Of a DNA stretch of 64,000 bases, positions 40,556 through 48,909 are shown piece after piece. The position numbers and the translations under genes are program-made. The DNA comes from JBBDKV01 sp040879165. Its GTDB lineage: Bacteria; Patescibacteriota; Microgenomatia; UBA1400; PJMF01. Location: the NCBI GenBank assembly GCA_040879165.1, contig JBBDKV010000003.1, forward strand, positions 62,001-126,000, read 5' to 3'. Position 1 is the first letter of the stretch; the number at the start of each line of letters is the position of its first letter. A model generated the notes under the pieces. The model saw only the letters and a program-made list of their open reading frames with translations, was not told where the DNA came from and ran no database searches.

Positions 40556-41074
40556 TTACCGCTTCGGAGATTGGCGCTGACGTCGGGCTTTACCACCCAT
40601 GCCAATTTTGCGCGTCTCTTTCATGCGATCATCTCTAGTGAGGAGATCTTCAGTCTTAAGCAAGGTTTTGAATTCAGGATCAAAAGTAACTAGAGCGCGT
40701 GAGATACCGTGAAGCAGTGCGTCAAGCTGAGCGTTAATACCAGCACCAGAAACCTTGGCTACCACCGAAAAAGTGCCTTCTGTGCCAGTCAGCTTAAATG
40801 GTAAAAGATAGCGTTTATCAGCGTGAGCAATGTTTCCAAAATAGGAGCCGACCACCTGGTCATTGACAATAAAATCGCCGTCGGCTTTGTACAATCTTAC
40901 TCGAGCAGTAGCAACTTTGCGGCGACCGACACCTTCAGTGTATTGACCCTTTGGGTACGAGAGCTCAACTTGTAATTGCTTGGGCTGAGTAGGACTCTTT
41001 TTAGTTGGAGCAGCCACTACTTTTTTGACTACTTTTTTAACTTTGGTGTTTTTCTTATTTAATTTCAGTGCCAT
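40556..41074 (-). CDS. rpsI: 30S ribosomal protein S9
   Basis: A 172-residue uS9. The core starts near residue 40 with YTEGVGRRKVATARVRLYKA and ends in the P-site tail KARRQRQSPKR. A 38-residue Lys-rich extension precedes it, making the protein about 40 residues longer than usual. It is the last gene of the ribosomal block, 2 nt after rplM. Confidence 0.97.
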   Translation of the reverse strand: MALKLNKKNTKVKKVVKKVVAAPTKKSPTQPKQLQVELSYPKGQYTEGVGRRKVATARVRLYKADGDFIVNDQVVGSYFGNIAHADKRYLLPFKLTGTEGTFSVVAKVSGAGINAQLDALLHGISRALVTFDPEFKTLLKTEDLLTRDDRMKETRKIGMGGKARRQRQSPKR

Positions 41075-41076
41075 GA

Positions 41077-41517
41077 TTACGCTTCCTTTGTTTCTGCTTG
41101 AGAGAACTGACTTTTGTGTGGGTGCTGATCGGCAGCGTAGACTTTAAGACGAATCATTCTGTCGCTGCGCAACTTATTCTTAGGTAACATAGTATATACC
41201 GCTTTTTCAATAATTCGCTCAGGGTATTTTGCCTGCAACTCTGCGTAGGTTTCTTCTTTAAGCCCTCCCATATACCCTGAGTGGCGACGATACAGTTTGG
41301 TTTCTTCCTTATTACCAGTAACGGCAACTTCGGCAGCATTAACAACCACTACGTAATCACCAGCATCAATATGTGGAGTGTATTCTTTTTTGTGCTTGCC
41401 AATTAATTTTTGAGCAATTTCACTAGCAACACGGCCGAGAATTTTATCTGACGCGTCAACTAAGTGCCAGTGACGGACAACTGCTTCTTTTGGTTGCATG
41501 AATGTTTTGTTCTGCAT
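41077..41517 (-). CDS. rplM: 50S ribosomal protein L13
   Basis: A 146-residue uL13 with WHLVDASDKILGRVASEIA, the HIDAGDYVVVVNA signature and YRRHSGYMGGLKEETYAEL. It is normal in length and coupled to rpsI. Confidence 0.97.
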   Translation of the reverse strand: MQNKTFMQPKEAVVRHWHLVDASDKILGRVASEIAQKLIGKHKKEYTPHIDAGDYVVVVNAAEVAVTGNKEETKLYRRHSGYMGGLKEETYAELQAKYPERIIEKAVYTMLPKNKLRSDRMIRLKVYAADQHPHKSQFSQAETKEA

Positions 41518-41525
41518 ACGGGTCT

Positions 41526-42065
41526 TTATTTGCTTGCTTTCTTTGTAGTGATTGCTTTTTTGGTAGATGCTGTCTTCTTGACTGGTTTTTTAGCTGCTGA
41601 TTTTGTTGTTGCTGTTTTTTTTGCAACAGTAGATTTTTTGGCTGGTGCCGCTTTTTTGGTAGCTGCATGAGCTTTTGGAGCAGGGTTGCGAACAGAACCA
41701 GTTATTTTTGGCATATCCACCCAAGCAATTTGAGCTAGCTGAGCGTTATCTCCCACGCGAATACCCTGTCGAACGATGCGGGTAAAGCCAGAGGTTCGCG
41801 TACTAACTGCTGGTACAATTTGCTCAACGAGCGTATTAACAACGTCACGCTTACCAAAGAAACGATGCAGTACTCGACGAGCAGCAATGGAGTCCTTTTT
41901 TGCAGTAGTAATCAATTTATCCACCAGGCGTTTCAATTCTTTTGCTTTTGGCTCAGTGGTAACGATTGATCCATGCGTCACCAATTCACGCGCTAAGTTT
42001 TTTAACAAACTTGCACGTTGTTTAGTGTTGCGATTGAGCGTTCTTCCGCTAACTCGATGTCTCAT
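41526..42065 (-). CDS. rplQ: 50S ribosomal protein L17 with Lys/Ala-rich tail
   Basis: A 179-residue bL17. Residues 1-128 are the conserved core (MRHRVSGRTLNRNTKQR, LLKNLARELVTHGSIVTTEP, RRVLHRFFGKRD). Residues 129-179 are a low-complexity Lys/Ala/Thr tail, absent from standard L17, that may bind rRNA. It follows rpoA by 17 nt as in most alpha operons. Confidence 0.97.
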   Translation of the reverse strand: MRHRVSGRTLNRNTKQRASLLKNLARELVTHGSIVTTEPKAKELKRLVDKLITTAKKDSIAARRVLHRFFGKRDVVNTLVEQIVPAVSTRTSGFTRIVRQGIRVGDNAQLAQIAWVDMPKITGSVRNPAPKAHAATKKAAPAKKSTVAKKTATTKSAAKKPVKKTASTKKAITTKKASK

Positions 42066-42082
42066 ATACTGTTGTCAGTTGG

Positions 42083-43027
42083 TTATTCACCCAGACTAAC
42101 ACCTTTCTTCTGCAATGCTTCATCAACTACACCAACACTCTTTTCACCAAGGTTCTTGACCTTAGCAATCGTCATGCGGGGCGCACCTGAGAGGTCGCCG
42201 ACTGTCTTGAAGCCACCTTTGCGCAGTGCATTAGCAATACGAGTTGGCAAATCAAGCTCTTCAACTGTCAGGCGTAATGCCTCTGCTTCTTCTGGACTCA
42301 GTGATTGATCTAGTTTTGGTGCCTCAACTGCCACTGGTGTAACAATTTGATTAAATTGCTTTGTCAAAATTTCTGCAGCTGTGCGAACAGCAGCAGCCGG
42401 AGCAATAGTGCCATCGGTAACCACGTCCAGTATCAACTGATCATAGTCTGTTCGACGTCCAACACGAGTGGACTCGACTTTGTAAGAGACTTTGACGATT
42501 GGAGAGAATAGGGCATCAAGGGCAATTTCACCTATTGCAGCCGTATTTTTTTCATCAGCTACTTCGTATCCCAACCCTGATTCTGCGGTCATTTCTAATT
42601 CAAAGCTGTGACCTTTTGCCACCGTAGCAATGTGCTGATCAGTGTTGACGACTTCAAAACCAGCTTCTGCTTCAATATCTGCAGCTGTCACTGTTTTAGG
42701 ACCAGTCACCTGTAAGCGAAGAATGCCCTCGCCTTCTTGTGTTGAGCGCAATCGAACTTGCTTTAGGTTGAGCGTCACATCAAGCACGTCTTCAGTCACG
42801 CCTGCAATAGCAGAAAATTGATGATCTGCACCTGTAAGGCGAACTTTAGTTAAGGCACAGCCTGAGAGTGAGGATAAGAGTACCCTGCGCAAGGCATTGC
42901 CGAGCGTATGACCATATCCCTGCTCTAATGGCTCAATGGTAATAGTGCCATGATTATCCGTGTGCACCTTCTCACTGATTTGAAATGAGGGCTGTAAGAC
43001 CTGTGTGTGTGAGTCTTGATTTTTCAT
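42083..43027 (-). CDS. rpoA: DNA-directed RNA polymerase subunit alpha
   Basis: A 314-residue alpha subunit. The N-terminal dimerisation and assembly domain (about 1-235) contains EPLEQGYGHTLGNALRRVLL; the C-terminal domain (about 250-314) has LDLPTRIANALRKGGFKTVG and VKNLGEKSVGVVDEAL, the helix-hairpin-helix that contacts UP elements and regulators. AAGGAAAA lies upstream of the ATG. A TTCTTTGC/GCAAAGAA hairpin (43052-43071) sits in its leader. Confidence 0.97.
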   Translation of the reverse strand: MKNQDSHTQVLQPSFQISEKVHTDNHGTITIEPLEQGYGHTLGNALRRVLLSSLSGCALTKVRLTGADHQFSAIAGVTEDVLDVTLNLKQVRLRSTQEGEGILRLQVTGPKTVTAADIEAEAGFEVVNTDQHIATVAKGHSFELEMTAESGLGYEVADEKNTAAIGEIALDALFSPIVKVSYKVESTRVGRRTDYDQLILDVVTDGTIAPAAAVRTAAEILTKQFNQIVTPVAVEAPKLDQSLSPEEAEALRLTVEELDLPTRIANALRKGGFKTVGDLSGAPRMTIAKVKNLGEKSVGVVDEALQKKGVSLGE

Positions 43028-43114
43028 ATTATGTTTTCCTTGTTTCTCCTCTTCTTTGCTTTTGCAAAGAAAATCTGTATCTGGATACTACTACTTTACT
43101 ACTGACTTTTTTGG

Positions 43115-43720
43115 TTAGCGTGAGTAATACTCAATCACTAATTGCTCCTCAATAACTTCTGTTACATCTTTTCTTTGAGGCAGACGGGCTATTTTACCAG
43201 CAGACTGCTTTTTCTCCAACCATTCGGGGAGTACTGGTTCATTTTCAAGCAATTCTGCCACCACTGGTATCTTAGTTGCCTTGCTGGCAAGCATAATTAC
43301 ATCATCCACCGTAACCCTATATGATGGAATGTTCATTTTTTTGCCATTTACTTGAATGTGACCGTGCGAAACCAGCTGTCGGGCTGCTGCGCGAGTGCCT
43401 GCCCAGCCAAGTCTAAAAATGACATTGTCTAAGCGACGCTCCAAGAAACTGAGTAACAGCTCGCCTGTAGCTAGATCAGTACTACTTGCTGTAGCGTATA
43501 AGCTACGGAGTTGTTTTTCGGTGATACCATAAATGTAGCGAATTTTTTGTTTCTCACGCAACTGCACGCCATAGTCTGAGACCTTGCGTCGACCCTTAGC
43601 GCCGTGTTGACCTGGGCGAATCGTCAGGCGGCGGCTAGCTTTGAGCGGGTTGGTTTTGAGATTAAGATCTTCACCAATTTGTCGCGCTCGTTTTGTTTGT
43701 GGTCCAGTGTATCTTGACAT
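43115..43720 (-). CDS. rpsD: 30S ribosomal protein S4
   Basis: A 201-residue uS4 starting MSRYTGPQTKRARQ. The S4 RNA-binding domain is clear: LERRLDNVIFRLGWAGTRAA and VSHGHIQVNGKKMNIPSYRV. There are no N-terminal zinc cysteines (C-minus form). ATG 43720 is chosen over an upstream 15-codon extension. Confidence 0.96.
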   Translation of the reverse strand: MSRYTGPQTKRARQIGEDLNLKTNPLKASRRLTIRPGQHGAKGRRKVSDYGVQLREKQKIRYIYGITEKQLRSLYATASSTDLATGELLLSFLERRLDNVIFRLGWAGTRAAARQLVSHGHIQVNGKKMNIPSYRVTVDDVIMLASKATKIPVVAELLENEPVLPEWLEKKQSAGKIARLPQRKDVTEVIEEQLVIEYYSR

Positions 43721-43727
43721 AGTTGCT

Positions 43728-44132
43728 TTATTTATTATGCTTTGCTTTACGTGGTCGAGTGCCATTGTGTGGAATTGGCGTCATATCCGCAATCATGGTG
43801 ACCCGAATACCTTGAGCCCGCAGCACTCGCAGTGCCACATCTCTCCCTGGACCTGGTCCTTTGAGATAGACAGCCATCTGTTGCATGCCGTAGTTTCTGG
43901 CTTTATTGATGGCATTCTCAATGGTAATGGTTGCGGCGTAGGGAGTCGATTTTCGCGATCCAGTGAATCCTGACTCTCCAGCGGTTGACCAACAAAGCAC
44001 ATTACCACCGTCATCGGTGATACTGGCGAGAGTGCTATTAAAAGTAGCCGTCACGTACAAACGACCTCTAGAAACCGATTGCTGTGCCGCTCGTTTTGGT
44101 TTTTTAGTTGTTGTAGGTTTTGCTGTTGCCAT
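43728..44132 (-). CDS. rpsK: 30S ribosomal protein S11
   Basis: A 134-residue uS11 with GRLYVTATFNSTLASITD, the KGPGPGRDVALRVLRAQGI signature and PHNGTRPRK. A short Lys/Thr-rich N-terminus precedes the core. It lies 12 nt after rpsM. Confidence 0.97.
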   Translation of the reverse strand: MATAKPTTTKKPKRAAQQSVSRGRLYVTATFNSTLASITDDGGNVLCWSTAGESGFTGSRKSTPYAATITIENAINKARNYGMQQMAVYLKGPGPGRDVALRVLRAQGIRVTMIADMTPIPHNGTRPRKAKHNK

Positions 44133-44144
44133 ACTGGTTCTTTA

Positions 44145-44549
44145 TTACTTTTTTGAATCGTCTAATTTTGCTGCCATTTCTTTACTGAGTGCACCAACGG
44201 TACGACGTCTGCCACCACCTCGGGCAGTTCGGCTGTTAGTACGTGTGCGCTGACCTCGACCTGGTAGCTTTGCTGTGTGACGTGAGCCACGATATGATTT
44301 AATACGTTTGTGACGATCAATATTATCGTTTATCATGCGACGCAAATCTCCTTCAGTAGGAAACCGCTCAAGCGCACGCTGAATTCGATTGACTTCATCT
44401 GCTGTCAAATCTCGTGTTCTCTTATCTACGTCTACATTGGCCTCTTGCAGGACAGCATTTGACGTATCAATACCAACACCATAGATAGAACAGAGTGAGT
44501 AGGCTACTTTTTTATGTTCTGGTAAGTCTACACCGGCAATACGAATCAT
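44145..44549 (-). CDS. rpsM: 30S ribosomal protein S13
   Basis: A 134-residue uS13 beginning MIRIAGVDLPEHKKV, with the helix-two-turn-helix and the conserved RGSRHTAKLPGRGQRTRTN near the end. It follows rpmJ by 6 nt. Confidence 0.97.
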   Translation of the reverse strand: MIRIAGVDLPEHKKVAYSLCSIYGVGIDTSNAVLQEANVDVDKRTRDLTADEVNRIQRALERFPTEGDLRRMINDNIDRHKRIKSYRGSRHTAKLPGRGQRTRTNSRTARGGGRRRTVGALSKEMAAKLDDSKK

Positions 44550-44555
44550 ACGCGC

Positions 44556-44669
44556 TTATCCTTGCTTCTGCTTATGCTTGGGATTGATACAAATCACCCG
44601 CAATACCCCTCTGCGACGAATGGTTTTGCAGTTAACACACAATGTTTTGACAGATGATTTTACTTTCAT
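44556..44669 (-). CDS. rpmJ: 50S ribosomal protein L36
   Basis: A 37-residue bL36 read from the minus strand: MKVKSSVKTLCVNC, KTIRRRGVLRVIC, INPKHKQKQG. The zinc-ribbon ligands C-x2-C, C and H are intact. It lies between infA and rpsM as in most bacteria. TGG-TATATT lies 12 nt upstream of the ATG. Confidence 0.95.
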   Translation of the reverse strand: MKVKSSVKTLCVNCKTIRRRGVLRVICINPKHKQKQG

Positions 44670-44713
44670 AAACAGGGTTGAAATATACCAGGCGGGACTC
44701 GATTTGAAAAGGA

Positions 44714-45043
44714 CTAATTTGACTGCGAGTTACTTTTGGTTGATCTATAGGTAATTTTACACTTTTTGAGGTCATATTTTGATACATAACCCTTGACGCT
44801 ATCACCAGGCATAACGCGAATACGAAAGAGTCGCATTTTACCCACTAATGTACCAAGAAGAGTCATTCCCACCATTTGTGGAATTTGTGCCTCGGTAACC
44901 TTGACTTTAAACATAGTATTGGGTAAACAGGCCTCGACTACGCCTTCAACCTCAAAACGATCAGCATGACCACTCGTAGTAGCACTCGTATCTACTTGAC
45001 GCTTAGCTTTAGCTGCTCGTTTGTGTTCTTGAACTTTACCCAT
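44714..45043 (-). CDS. infA: Translation initiation factor IF-1, extended
   Basis: A 109-residue S1/OB-fold IF-1. The core (about 29-95) has FEVEGVVEACLPNTMFKVKV, GKMRLFRIRVMPGDSVKG and the final YDLKKCKITYR. IF-1 is normally about 72 residues; here a basic 28-residue N-terminal and a short C-terminal extension are added. The start overlaps map by 8 nt, yet TGG-TATAAT lies 8 nt upstream, so it can also be made from its own leaderless transcript. Confidence 0.94.
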   Translation of the reverse strand: MGKVQEHKRAAKAKRQVDTSATTSGHADRFEVEGVVEACLPNTMFKVKVTEAQIPQMVGMTLLGTLVGKMRLFRIRVMPGDSVKGYVSKYDLKKCKITYRSTKSNSQSN

Positions 45044-45803
45044 AGAGGTCTATTATACCAGAAGTAGAGGGTTTTGTCAGCACTTCACACCCTGTAGCGG
45101 TCACTAAGACAGTGTCCTCAAACATGCCCGTTAAGGAGCGATCGCGACTGCGATATGTCCAGCCATCATCATCAAGCTGCAGAACAGCAGAACCGGCAGC
45201 GTACATAATCTCTACCGCAATCGTCTGATCCTCTTCTAACTGGACTCGTTTATCTGCTTGTATGGCCACGCAAGGAATATTTGGTGGCATATGCAGTTGT
45301 GCACCGACACCATGCCCCGTTAACTCACGAACTGCACTGTAGCCCGCTTTTTCCACAACGCGCTGCATGGCCCTGCTGACATCAAATACTCGAGCACCAG
45401 CTTGTACCTCAGCCAGAGCTGCTGCCAACGAAGCTTTACCAACATCGAGAAACTTGACCAGCTGAGAATCATTTGACTCCACCAGAAAAGAAATTGAGGT
45501 GTCTAGGTGATAGCCTTCGTAGATCAAGCCAATATCAATGGTAATGCAGTCACCAGCTACGACTTTTTGCTTGTCGGGGATACCGTGACACAATCCGTCA
45601 TTTTTCATGATGCAGGTTGCCCAGTTGTAGCCTGGAACTGTTGAAAAACTTGGTTTGACTTGGTGCTCTGCCAATAGCGCCTGGGCGTTTTCCTCAATCT
45701 GAGCAAAGGAGTGTCCAACCGCCACTGAACTGACAAGCCTGTCACGAATAGTGCCTAAAACTGCACCGCCCTTTCGCATGGCTGTGATCCGATCCACGGA
45801 CAT
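45036..45803 (-). CDS. map: Type I methionine aminopeptidase
   Basis: A 255-residue enzyme that removes initiator methionine. All five metal ligands are visible: Asp90 and Asp101 (ITIDIG, YHLDTS), His164 (TGHGVG), Glu198 (VEIM) and Glu229 (FEDTV). His73 in LCHGIP is the substrate-side histidine. AAGGA precedes the ATG. It lies between adk and infA as in most spc operons. Confidence 0.96.
   Translation of the reverse strand: MSVDRITAMRKGGAVLGTIRDRLVSSVAVGHSFAQIEENAQALLAEHQVKPSFSTVPGYNWATCIMKNDGLCHGIPDKQKVVAGDCITIDIGLIYEGYHLDTSISFLVESNDSQLVKFLDVGKASLAAALAEVQAGARVFDVSRAMQRVVEKAGYSAVRELTGHGVGAQLHMPPNIPCVAIQADKRVQLEEDQTIAVEIMYAAGSAVLQLDDDGWTYRSRDRSLTGMFEDTVLVTATGCEVLTKPSTSGIIDLYG
45052..45060 (-). 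promoter_or_regulatory. Extended -10 TGG-TATAAT, internal infA promoter
   Basis: It lies inside the 3' end of map on the coding strand, 8 nt before the infA ATG. It predicts a leaderless or near-leaderless mRNA for infA and the alpha operon. Confidence 0.6.
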
Positions 45804-45839
45804 ACAATCCTTACTGCTGAGTAAATACTGTGTTACTGA

Positions 45840-46376
45840 TTACTCTTGCAAACCTGATTTAATTGCCTCAAAGACTTCCTCAACACTCATTTCGCCATCA
45901 ACTTCCAATACTTTGTTTTCATTGCGATAAAACTCCACCACAGGCTCAGTGTGGGTATGAAAGAGCTCGATACGCTTGCGAATTGCTGCCAAGGTCTCGT
46001 CTTCACGCTGATCTTCTCGACCAGAAATCCGCCAAAGCGCTTCACGATCCGAAACATTCATATACACTACTTTATCTACCCCACCATTAAACGCTTCGGC
46101 TTGAACTGCGGTCCGGGGAAATCCATCGAGTATATAGCCATTTTGATACTCAGGCTTTGCCAGGTACTCCAAAACAACTTCAAGGGTGGTCTCGTCGGGA
46201 ACCAGTGCACCTGCATTGAGTGTTTCTTTTAACCAGCGACCAAGCTTGGTTTTTTCTTTAGCCATTTCGCGAAAAATATGACCAGAAGATAAGTACGGAA
46301 TCCCAAAATGATCTGACAACAAACTGCCTTGAGTCGACTTGCCAGCACCCTGAATACCAATCAAAACTAATTTCAT
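45840..46376 (-). CDS. adk: Adenylate kinase, short form
   Basis: A 178-residue nucleoside monophosphate kinase. The P-loop GIQGAGKST is at 7-15, SSGHIFR binds AMP and LDGFPRT is present. The LID is reduced to a short SGREDQREDE segment without zinc cysteines, so the protein is about 35 residues shorter than the common long form. It interconverts ATP, ADP and AMP. GGGAGG lies 4 nt before the ATG. Confidence 0.92.
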   Translation of the reverse strand: MKLVLIGIQGAGKSTQGSLLSDHFGIPYLSSGHIFREMAKEKTKLGRWLKETLNAGALVPDETTLEVVLEYLAKPEYQNGYILDGFPRTAVQAEAFNGGVDKVVYMNVSDREALWRISGREDQREDETLAAIRKRIELFHTHTEPVVEFYRNENKVLEVDGEMSVEEVFEAIKSGLQE

Positions 46377-46419
46377 ACAACCTCCCTTATAACCTCGAAT
46401 TAGCGGGGTTAGATACGTG

Positions 46420-47703
46420 TTAAATATATTTATCGTACTGCTGTTCTACGGCACTGCTTTCTACTTGTTTGGTTGTTTCTAAAATGACTGAAACTACAAT
46501 TAACAGTCCGGTTCCACCAATCGCCAACGATTGAATGTCAGTTAGATATTGCGCTATCGATGGCAGAATGGCCACAAATCCCAGGAAAGTAGCGCCCGCA
46601 AAAGTAATTCGAGTGACTACATACTCCAAGTGTTTTTTGGTAGGACTACCAGGGCGAATTCCCGCCACAAAGGCACCGCTTTTCTTAAGTTCATTAGAGA
46701 TATCTTCAGCATTAAAGAAAATCAGGGCAGAGAAGTAGGTAAATAAGAAGACAATAGCAAAATACACACTCATATAGACGCCTGAGGTCGGCTGAAACCA
46801 GAGCGTTAGGTTGCGTCCGAGCTCGGCAACCCAGGGTTGTTGCGCCGCAACCATAAATCGAGCTAAAAATGGCGGCGCTAGCATAAGTGATACAGCAAAA
46901 ATAATTGGCAGCACTCCGGCTACATTGACCTTAATTGGCAAGTGTGTTGATTGACCACCATACACCTTACTACCCCGAACTCGCTTGGCATACTGAATGC
47001 TGACCTTTCGGATAGCTTCTGTCATAAACGTTATCAAGCCAATGACCGCCAAAAATACTCCAGCAAAGACGGCAAGTGTCAGAAGTTGGTCGGAAGTAAT
47101 CAACGACACAACTTGCGCTCCAGCCACTGGTAATTGACTCAAGATACCTGCGAGCAAAATCATGGAAATACCATTGCCCAAACCATGCAGCGAAATTAAC
47201 TCACCCAGCCACATAACGACCAAAGCACCGGTCACCATAGTCAGCAACATCACTATTAACGTCAGGGGATCTGATGTTTCAATTAATTCCTGACTGCGCA
47301 GCAATGCCAACACAGAAATACTCTGAATGACAGCCAATGGCACTGAAAGCAAGCGGGTGTATTGATTAATTTTCTCTCGACCCGACTCTCCTTCACGCTG
47401 AATTTCTTTCAACTTTGGCAGCACCATGACCGATAGCTGAATCGCAATCGAGGCCGTAATATAGGGACTAATTCCCACTGCTGTTACCGAGAAATTCTCG
47501 AGTGTTCCACCAGCAAAAACATTTAACAGATTTAAAAACTGATTACCTGCAAATAACTCTCTCAACTGCACCAAATTAACAGCTGGTACTGGAATGTGAG
47601 CGAGAAATCGAAATATAGTGAAAATACCTAGGGTAAACAAGAGCTTGTTTCTCAGCTGTGTGTTGGAGAAGATAGTTCGGGCAAGATGTTGTAATCTTTT
47701 CAC
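46420..47703 (-). CDS. secY: Preprotein translocase subunit SecY
   Basis: A 427-residue ten-TM channel of the Sec pathway. FRFLAHIPVPAVNL, GISPYITASIAIQLSVMVLP (plug region and TM2) and the cytosolic loop GIRPGSPTKKHLEYVVTRIT are characteristic. It starts with GTG 3 nt after rplO. Its partner SecG is at 17.66 kb; SecE is not in this window. Confidence 0.97.
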   Translation of the reverse strand: MKRLQHLARTIFSNTQLRNKLLFTLGIFTIFRFLAHIPVPAVNLVQLRELFAGNQFLNLLNVFAGGTLENFSVTAVGISPYITASIAIQLSVMVLPKLKEIQREGESGREKINQYTRLLSVPLAVIQSISVLALLRSQELIETSDPLTLIVMLLTMVTGALVVMWLGELISLHGLGNGISMILLAGILSQLPVAGAQVVSLITSDQLLTLAVFAGVFLAVIGLITFMTEAIRKVSIQYAKRVRGSKVYGGQSTHLPIKVNVAGVLPIIFAVSLMLAPPFLARFMVAAQQPWVAELGRNLTLWFQPTSGVYMSVYFAIVFLFTYFSALIFFNAEDISNELKKSGAFVAGIRPGSPTKKHLEYVVTRITFAGATFLGFVAILPSIAQYLTDIQSLAIGGTGLLIVVSVILETTKQVESSAVEQQYDKYI

Positions 47704-47706
47704 GAG

Positions 47707-48168
47707 TTATTTAGTTGGCTGGATAGTTCCTCCAGCTGCTTCAATTTTGGCTTGAGCGCCCTTGCTGACTGCTACTACTTTTTGATCGGTTGAATCAATG
47801 GTCACTTTTCTAGAAATACTGCCACTTGCAACAATTTTGGCTTTTTTAGCTTTACCTGAAATGATCTTTTCTGCAACCAGGCTCTCAAAGGTAATAGTAG
47901 CTGCCTTCATGCTATTGAGCTCACTCAATGTAACGGTAGCTGTTGGTTTCACAACCTTAAAACGACCTTTACCACGTAACATCGGCATTCTTTTAATAAG
48001 CGGTAATTGTCCACCTTCGAACCAAAGAGGAATCTTAGCGCCTCCTCGAGATTTTTGACCCTTCGTCCCACGTCCAGAAGTATGCCCACCTTTACCTGAG
48101 CCGTAGCCACGGCCCACGCGCTTTGCTTTGCGATCAGTGGTGCTGGTGATGGTGTGTAATAATGACAT
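47707..48168 (-). CDS. rplO: 50S ribosomal protein L15
   Basis: A 153-residue uL15. The basic Gly-rich N-terminus KRVGRGYGSGKGGHTSGRG is diagnostic. It directly follows rpsE by 2 nt; the gene normally between them, rpmD, is absent. Confidence 0.97.
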   Translation of the reverse strand: MSLLHTITSTTDRKAKRVGRGYGSGKGGHTSGRGTKGQKSRGGAKIPLWFEGGQLPLIKRMPMLRGKGRFKVVKPTATVTLSELNSMKAATITFESLVAEKIISGKAKKAKIVASGSISRKVTIDSTDQKVVAVSKGAQAKIEAAGGTIQPTK

Positions 48169-48170
48169 GA

Positions 48171-48902
48171 TTACTTAGTTGCTTTGGATATTTTGTTAGC
48201 TGGCGCTTTTTTAGCTGCTTTTTTAGCGACTGGTTTTTTATCTGACTGTGTCTTTTTAGAGGCTGTTTTAGCTGCTGCTGTCGGTGCTTTTTTTGTTGTA
48301 TTGGCTGAAGTCACTGATTTCTTAGCAGCGGCGTTACTTTTGGCGACAGCTTCTTTGGCGTGCTCTTTGACTCGAGCTTGCTCAACTGCTACCTTAGCTT
48401 CTTCTTCTGCCTCAACTTGAGCAACTGACTTGAGCTCAACGCCTTTGAGCACTACGATGCGACGAATGCGATTAAGCGCTTCAAAGGTAGCGTAGACACT
48501 TGATGACTGGTTTTCACTACCAAGAATCTTACTGGAAATATCGCGTATGCCTGCTGCCTCAACAACCGCTCTGACTGGCCCGCCGGCAATAACACCGGAA
48601 CCAACTGGAGCTGGCTTAAGCATCACCCGACCCGCACCTTTTTTGACCACAACTCGAAAAGGAATGGTGGTACCGTCCAAAGGAACGTCAATCATTTTTT
48701 TCTTGGCTTTTTTAACACCCTTGCGCATGGCTGCCAACACGTCATTGGCCTTACCCAGACCGACACCGACGCGACCTTTTTTGTCGCCAACGACCATCAA
48801 CACAGAAAAGCCAACATTATTTCCGCCCTTGGTTTTTTTGGAAACGCGGGAGATTTGAATGACTTTTTCTTCGAATTCTGATTGTTCTCGTTGCTCTCTC
48901 AT
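48171..48902 (-). CDS. rpsE: 30S ribosomal protein S5 with long Lys/Ala-rich tail
   Basis: A 243-residue uS5. The core (about 1-160) has GDKKGRVGVGLGKANDV and GSGVIAGGPVRAVVEAAGI. Residues 161-243 form a charged and then Lys/Ala/Thr-rich tail, about 75 residues beyond the usual length. The core lies in the fidelity centre with S4. Confidence 0.97.
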   Translation of the reverse strand: MREQREQSEFEEKVIQISRVSKKTKGGNNVGFSVLMVVGDKKGRVGVGLGKANDVLAAMRKGVKKAKKKMIDVPLDGTTIPFRVVVKKGAGRVMLKPAPVGSGVIAGGPVRAVVEAAGIRDISSKILGSENQSSSVYATFEALNRIRRIVVLKGVELKSVAQVEAEEEAKVAVEQARVKEHAKEAVAKSNAAAKKSVTSANTTKKAPTAAAKTASKKTQSDKKPVAKKAAKKAPANKISKATK

Positions 48903-48909
48903 ACTCGTT

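Noticed and set aside
41464..41670. Hydrophobic plus-strand frames opposite the Lys/Ala-rich tails (also at 48184 and 55310)
   Set aside because: They are the reverse complement of AAA/GCA-rich tails, which always reads as Phe/Val/Ala-rich pseudo-membrane proteins.
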